Assembly (NCBI GenBank): GCA_031264715.1 | Contig: JAISDP010000260.1 | Coordinates: forward strand, 1 to 7,841 | DNA length: 7,841 nt | Source of the DNA: Bacteroidales bacterium | GTDB taxonomy: Bacteria > Bacteroidota > Bacteroidia > Bacteroidales > UBA4181 | Direction of reading: 5' to 3' | In this document: positions 6,601 to 7,841 of the stretch, piece by piece | How positions within the stretch are numbered: the stretch's first letter is position 1 | How the letters are laid out: every line of letters starts with the position of its first letter | The notes under the pieces: generated by a model | Database searches by the model: none | What the model was told of the DNA's origin: nothing | What the model saw: the letters and a program-made list of their open reading frames with translations, nothing else | Position numbers and translations under genes: made by a program

Positions 6601-6831
6601 CGTGGATGAAATCTTCCGGATACCGCGAATACGGTTCAGGCCGCCTTCGAGCAGCGAGGTCGCCTCCTGCTCCACGACTCGTCCTGATACGTTAGGCCAC
6701 GAGTAGCTCACTGTCACCGACGGTAATGTGTGCGAAGGCTGCCACTGCACCCGCAGCAGCGGCAGAAAAGCCAGCCCTGCGATGCTGAGTGTCGCCCAGA
6801 TAAGCAATACGGTGAAAGATGAGAGTTTCAT
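3670..6831 (-). CDS. RND family efflux transporter permease (inner membrane)
   Basis: At 1053 residues this is a full-length resistance-nodulation-division pump subunit, expected to work as a proton-driven trimer. It has the two-fold layout of the family. TM1 (about 5-24) and a porter/docking region (30-330) are followed by TM2-TM6 (335-472). A cytoplasmic linker (473-512) leads to TM7 (515-533), a second porter region (540-885) and TM8-TM12 (888-1040). TM4 carries GLIIDNAIVMMEHI with D401, equivalent to the first Asp of the AcrB pair, and N402 at the second. TM10 has GLTVNAAIYIINDY with N955 where AcrB has its Lys. This D-N/N combination is the common VDNAIV/VNNAIV type of RND proteins, so the pump is probably functional, with an unknown substrate. 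It starts 3 bp after the GH16 stop and is presumably translated from the same mRNA. No adaptor or TolC-like gene is visible. The ATG at 6831 gives the expected short cytoplasmic start before TM1. Confidence 0.92.
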   Translation of the reverse strand: MKLSSFTVLLIWATLSIAGLAFLPLLRVQWQPSHTLPSVTVSYSWPNVSGRVVEQEATSLLEGGLNRIRGIRKISSTSRNNSGYITIEFDKTVDMDAVRFEVASAIRQLYPKLPEGVGFPTLSLNRPNNEQEKALLVYSLQASANPAGIQQYAEEQIKPVLSQIEGVSRIAVYGASPYEWMIEYDAVQLQAIGLTPSSLQQAVKRHYNVEPLGMVQDVDDRGRKAWMQLTVGNADTRHIRFEEIPLQSAQGRTVRLGDIATVRHTEQEPTSYYRINGMNTINLVIYASSQANHIVLAQQVKTKLAAMESLLPKGYSTLNTYDSTEYISGELNKMYTRTIATICILLLFILIVTRKFRFLMIILLSIMANICIALGMYYLLHIEIHLYSLAGIAISLGLIIDNAIVMMEHIRSRGNRRVFVAILAATLTTAISLSAVFLLDERIKLDLVDFAIVVIINLLVSLASAWFLTPALYDRLVGKSIKKLMIKNRKSKIRRVPAMASRIYTSTLSGIRRRQWIAWTALVLGFGLPVFLLPDKLEGKSRWAGIYNKTLGSPWYIEKAKPVVGKVLGGSLRLFVQFVYEGSQWNPNRERTTLNVYANMPPGSTIVQMNQSMEMLEQYLSGFKEIDRFQTNVHRAQNASISITFKKEHEFGYFPHQLKSQLITWGINSGASDWSVYGVGDGFSNRMYETNGQYRIQLYGYNFDQLYGYAEDIRRELLQYPRIKEVNLMSRYTWEKNIDREFTLTPDIKRLAMSGISLPAYFNMVRSAAGNEQIALGIVIDGTYQNIKYKAKQLAETDRWSLYNSLLHTGDTYLKLSSNSEMVKEAEQMEICKENQQYTMTVCYDYIGSSRFGSKLHERTVKEANEILPLGYKAEVVGWSWWQKEKKQYWLIILILAVMYVLCAILFESLWQPLAVISLVPFAFIGLFLTFYLFHLNFDQGGFAALVLLCGLTVNAAIYIINDYNNLKTSHCSSRRVYMQALHGKITPVMLTILSTILGLIPFVAGEHREPFWFALAAGTMGGLLFSLVGILFYLPLFFFKRNGRARPVVTIE
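5353..5373. repeat. 7-bp tandem repeat inside the RND gene
   Basis: GATTTTC is repeated twice perfectly (5353-5359, 5360-5366), and a third copy (5367-5373) differs only in its last base. On the coding strand it encodes the lysine- and arginine-rich residues KNRKSKI (487-493) in the cytoplasmic linker between the two transporter halves. The unit is not a multiple of three, so gain or loss of one copy would shift the frame in the middle of the protein. Confidence 0.75.
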
Positions 6832-6834
6832 TGT

Positions 6835-7608
6835 TTACTTTTTCCATTCGTAAAACCGGACCCAGTCGATGTGCATTTCTACAGGCAGGTCGTTTGCATC
6901 CACTTCGCCCACCCATGAGCCGCCCAACTGCATGTCGAGCAGCAGGTAAAAAGGCCGGTCGAACGGAAACTGTCCTTCCAGGCCGGTTTCGATACGCGGG
7001 TAGTTCATGGTACGTTTGCCGTTGATGCTGAATACCAGGCTGTCGGGATATAATGCCACACCATATATATTGTATTCGTCCTTGCGGATGGGGGCCGTAG
7101 TTCCCTGTTTGGGTTCTTTCTGCTTGAGTTTGTGAGTATAATCTGAATGAACGGTTTGGTAGGCAATTGTATCGCTGTTGAGCCGTTCCATGATATCGAT
7201 TTCGCCGCCGCAGGGCCATTGCCCATTATCGAAAGGCAGCAGCCAGAAAGCAGGCCAGGCTCCCCTGGCATTTCCCAGCCTGGCGCGAATCTCGATCTTG
7301 CCGTGGTAAAACGACTTTTTATCCCTGGTATAGACGCCTCCCGTGACGAAAGGCATGGTATCGCCCGACAGCCCGGGATTCACCATCCCGCGCAATACCA
7401 GTTTACCGTCCTTTACATCATACAGTGCGTCGTAATCGGACATGTGGCGCTGCCAATCGGATCCGCCACGGGGAATTTTACTCCACACGGTTTCGTCGAT
7501 CACACCTTCCTTATCGAAATTCTCTTCCCAAACTATTTTCCAGCCCGGCTTGCATGAAAACATGATGCCGGTAAGAAAAAGAAATAATAAAATGTTGACT
7601 TTGCTCAT
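6835..7608 (-). CDS. GH16 family glycoside hydrolase, lipoprotein
   Basis: The 257-residue protein has a type II signal peptide with lipobox MFSC and acylated Cys19, followed by KPG rather than an acidic export signal. It is therefore more likely on the periplasmic face of an envelope membrane. The mature part is a single GH16 beta-jellyroll with no carbohydrate-binding module. The catalytic motif EIDIME (136-141) is complete, with predicted nucleophile E136, assisting D138 and acid/base E141; the extra Met gives the bulged form found in laminarinase-like members. Other GH16 hallmarks are the strand ending GKIEIRARL (103-111), GAWPAFWLLP (116-125) and the C-terminal HIDWVRFYEW (246-255). The family cleaves beta-1,3 or beta-1,4 links in glucans or galactans with retention. 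Laminarin-type glucan or mucin O-glycan are both possible and the sequence does not decide. It has its own promoter and is tightly followed by the RND gene. Confidence 0.9.
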   Translation of the reverse strand: MSKVNILLFLFLTGIMFSCKPGWKIVWEENFDKEGVIDETVWSKIPRGGSDWQRHMSDYDALYDVKDGKLVLRGMVNPGLSGDTMPFVTGGVYTRDKKSFYHGKIEIRARLGNARGAWPAFWLLPFDNGQWPCGGEIDIMERLNSDTIAYQTVHSDYTHKLKQKEPKQGTTAPIRKDEYNIYGVALYPDSLVFSINGKRTMNYPRIETGLEGQFPFDRPFYLLLDMQLGGSWVGEVDANDLPVEMHIDWVRFYEWKK

Positions 7609-7634
7609 GTTGCCCTTTTTTCTACAATATGAAG

Positions 7635-7642
7635 CAAAAATA
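7635..7642 (-). promoter_or_regulatory. -7 element of the GH16-RND operon
   Basis: The minus strand reads TATTTTTG, an exact TAnnTTTG match 26 bases before the ATG at 7608, giving a start near 7628 and a leader of about 20 bases. A purine run with GGG (7613-7622) just before the ATG may help ribosome binding. The -33 region is AT-rich without a clear TTTG. No promoter-like element was seen between the GH16 and RND genes. Confidence 0.5.
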
Positions 7643-7692
7643 CCAATTTTATATGGAAAACTTAGTTTGTGGCTAATTCTTTTTTTGCGATC

Positions 7693-7841
7693 TCACCGAA
7701 GATAACCCAGAATCTTTTTCAGCACCTGCTCAATTTCCACCGAATCTATCGGGATTTCGACGGTCGTGTTGCACTGGCTGTCGCATATTACCTGCCGGTA
7801 ATCTTCCTTTTGACCGGGAATAATGAGTATTACCGGCAAAC
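7693..7841 (-). CDS. C-terminal fragment of a receiver-domain-like protein, cut by the window edge
   Basis: The minus strand from the window edge to a TGA at 7695-7693 encodes 48 residues beginning LPVILIIPGQKEDYRQV and ending LKKILGYLR. It aligns without gaps to the end of a CheY-type receiver: strand beta4 (PVILII), helix alpha4, the CNTTVEIPID block where GxxxYxxKPxD is usual, and helix alpha5 (EIEQVLKKIL). The 27-residue spacing from the beta4 Pro to the position before the beta5 Pro equals that of standard receivers. Two switch residues differ: the beta4 Thr/Ser is Ile and the beta5 Lys is Ile. This suggests a pseudo-receiver or a diverged signalling protein. The Asp phosphorylation site lies outside the window, and no output domain follows. 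The start and full length are unknown. Confidence 0.5.
   Translation of the reverse strand, partial: LPVILIIPGQKEDYRQVICDSQCNTTVEIPIDSVEIEQVLKKILGYLR

Overview
The window looks like a chromosomal segment of a Bacteroidales-type bacterium (phylum Bacteroidota). The evidence is: four well-placed TAnnTTTG -7 promoter elements instead of sigma70 boxes; start codons mostly preceded by A-rich DNA rather than a Shine-Dalgarno; a lipoprotein whose +2 to +8 residues are the acidic stretch DKDDEEE; a DUF4465 protein; and a periplasmic-TPR histidine kinase. The species cannot be named from the sequence.

Layout, left to right. (1) 1-105: the first 26 bases on the minus strand appear to be the 5' end of an IS4-type (DUF4372) transposase with its own Shine-Dalgarno and -7 element. 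It is followed by a strong rightward intrinsic terminator. (2) 146-700 (+): a GNAT acetyltransferase. (3) 701-917: a repeat-rich intergenic stretch with a 23-bp-spaced direct repeat, a 28-bp palindrome and two further hairpins, ending in the promoter of the next gene. (4) 918-2753 (+): an orphan, membrane-anchored TPR sensor histidine kinase. (5) 2763-3515 (-): a DUF4465 lipoprotein, convergent with the kinase at 9 bp and with its own promoter. (6) 3516-3669: an intergenic region with an iterated ATTTCC motif, a short hairpin and a doubtful 33-codon ORF. (7) 3670-6831 (-): a full-length RND inner-membrane transporter. (8) 6835-7608 (-): a GH16 glycoside hydrolase lipoprotein directly upstream of the transporter (3 bp gap), so the two look like a two-gene operon from a promoter at about 7640. 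(9) 7693-7841 (-): the last 48 codons of a receiver-domain-like protein that lacks two conserved switch residues.

Working together: only the GH16-RND pair has real operon evidence. No adaptor (MFP) or TolC-like outer-membrane gene is present, so the transporter must borrow partners or have them elsewhere. The kinase has no response regulator beside it. I see no clearly new multi-gene system. The most interesting items are the GH16-RND coupling, a 7-bp tandem repeat inside the RND gene, a possible small RNA at the transposase end, and the degenerate receiver fragment.
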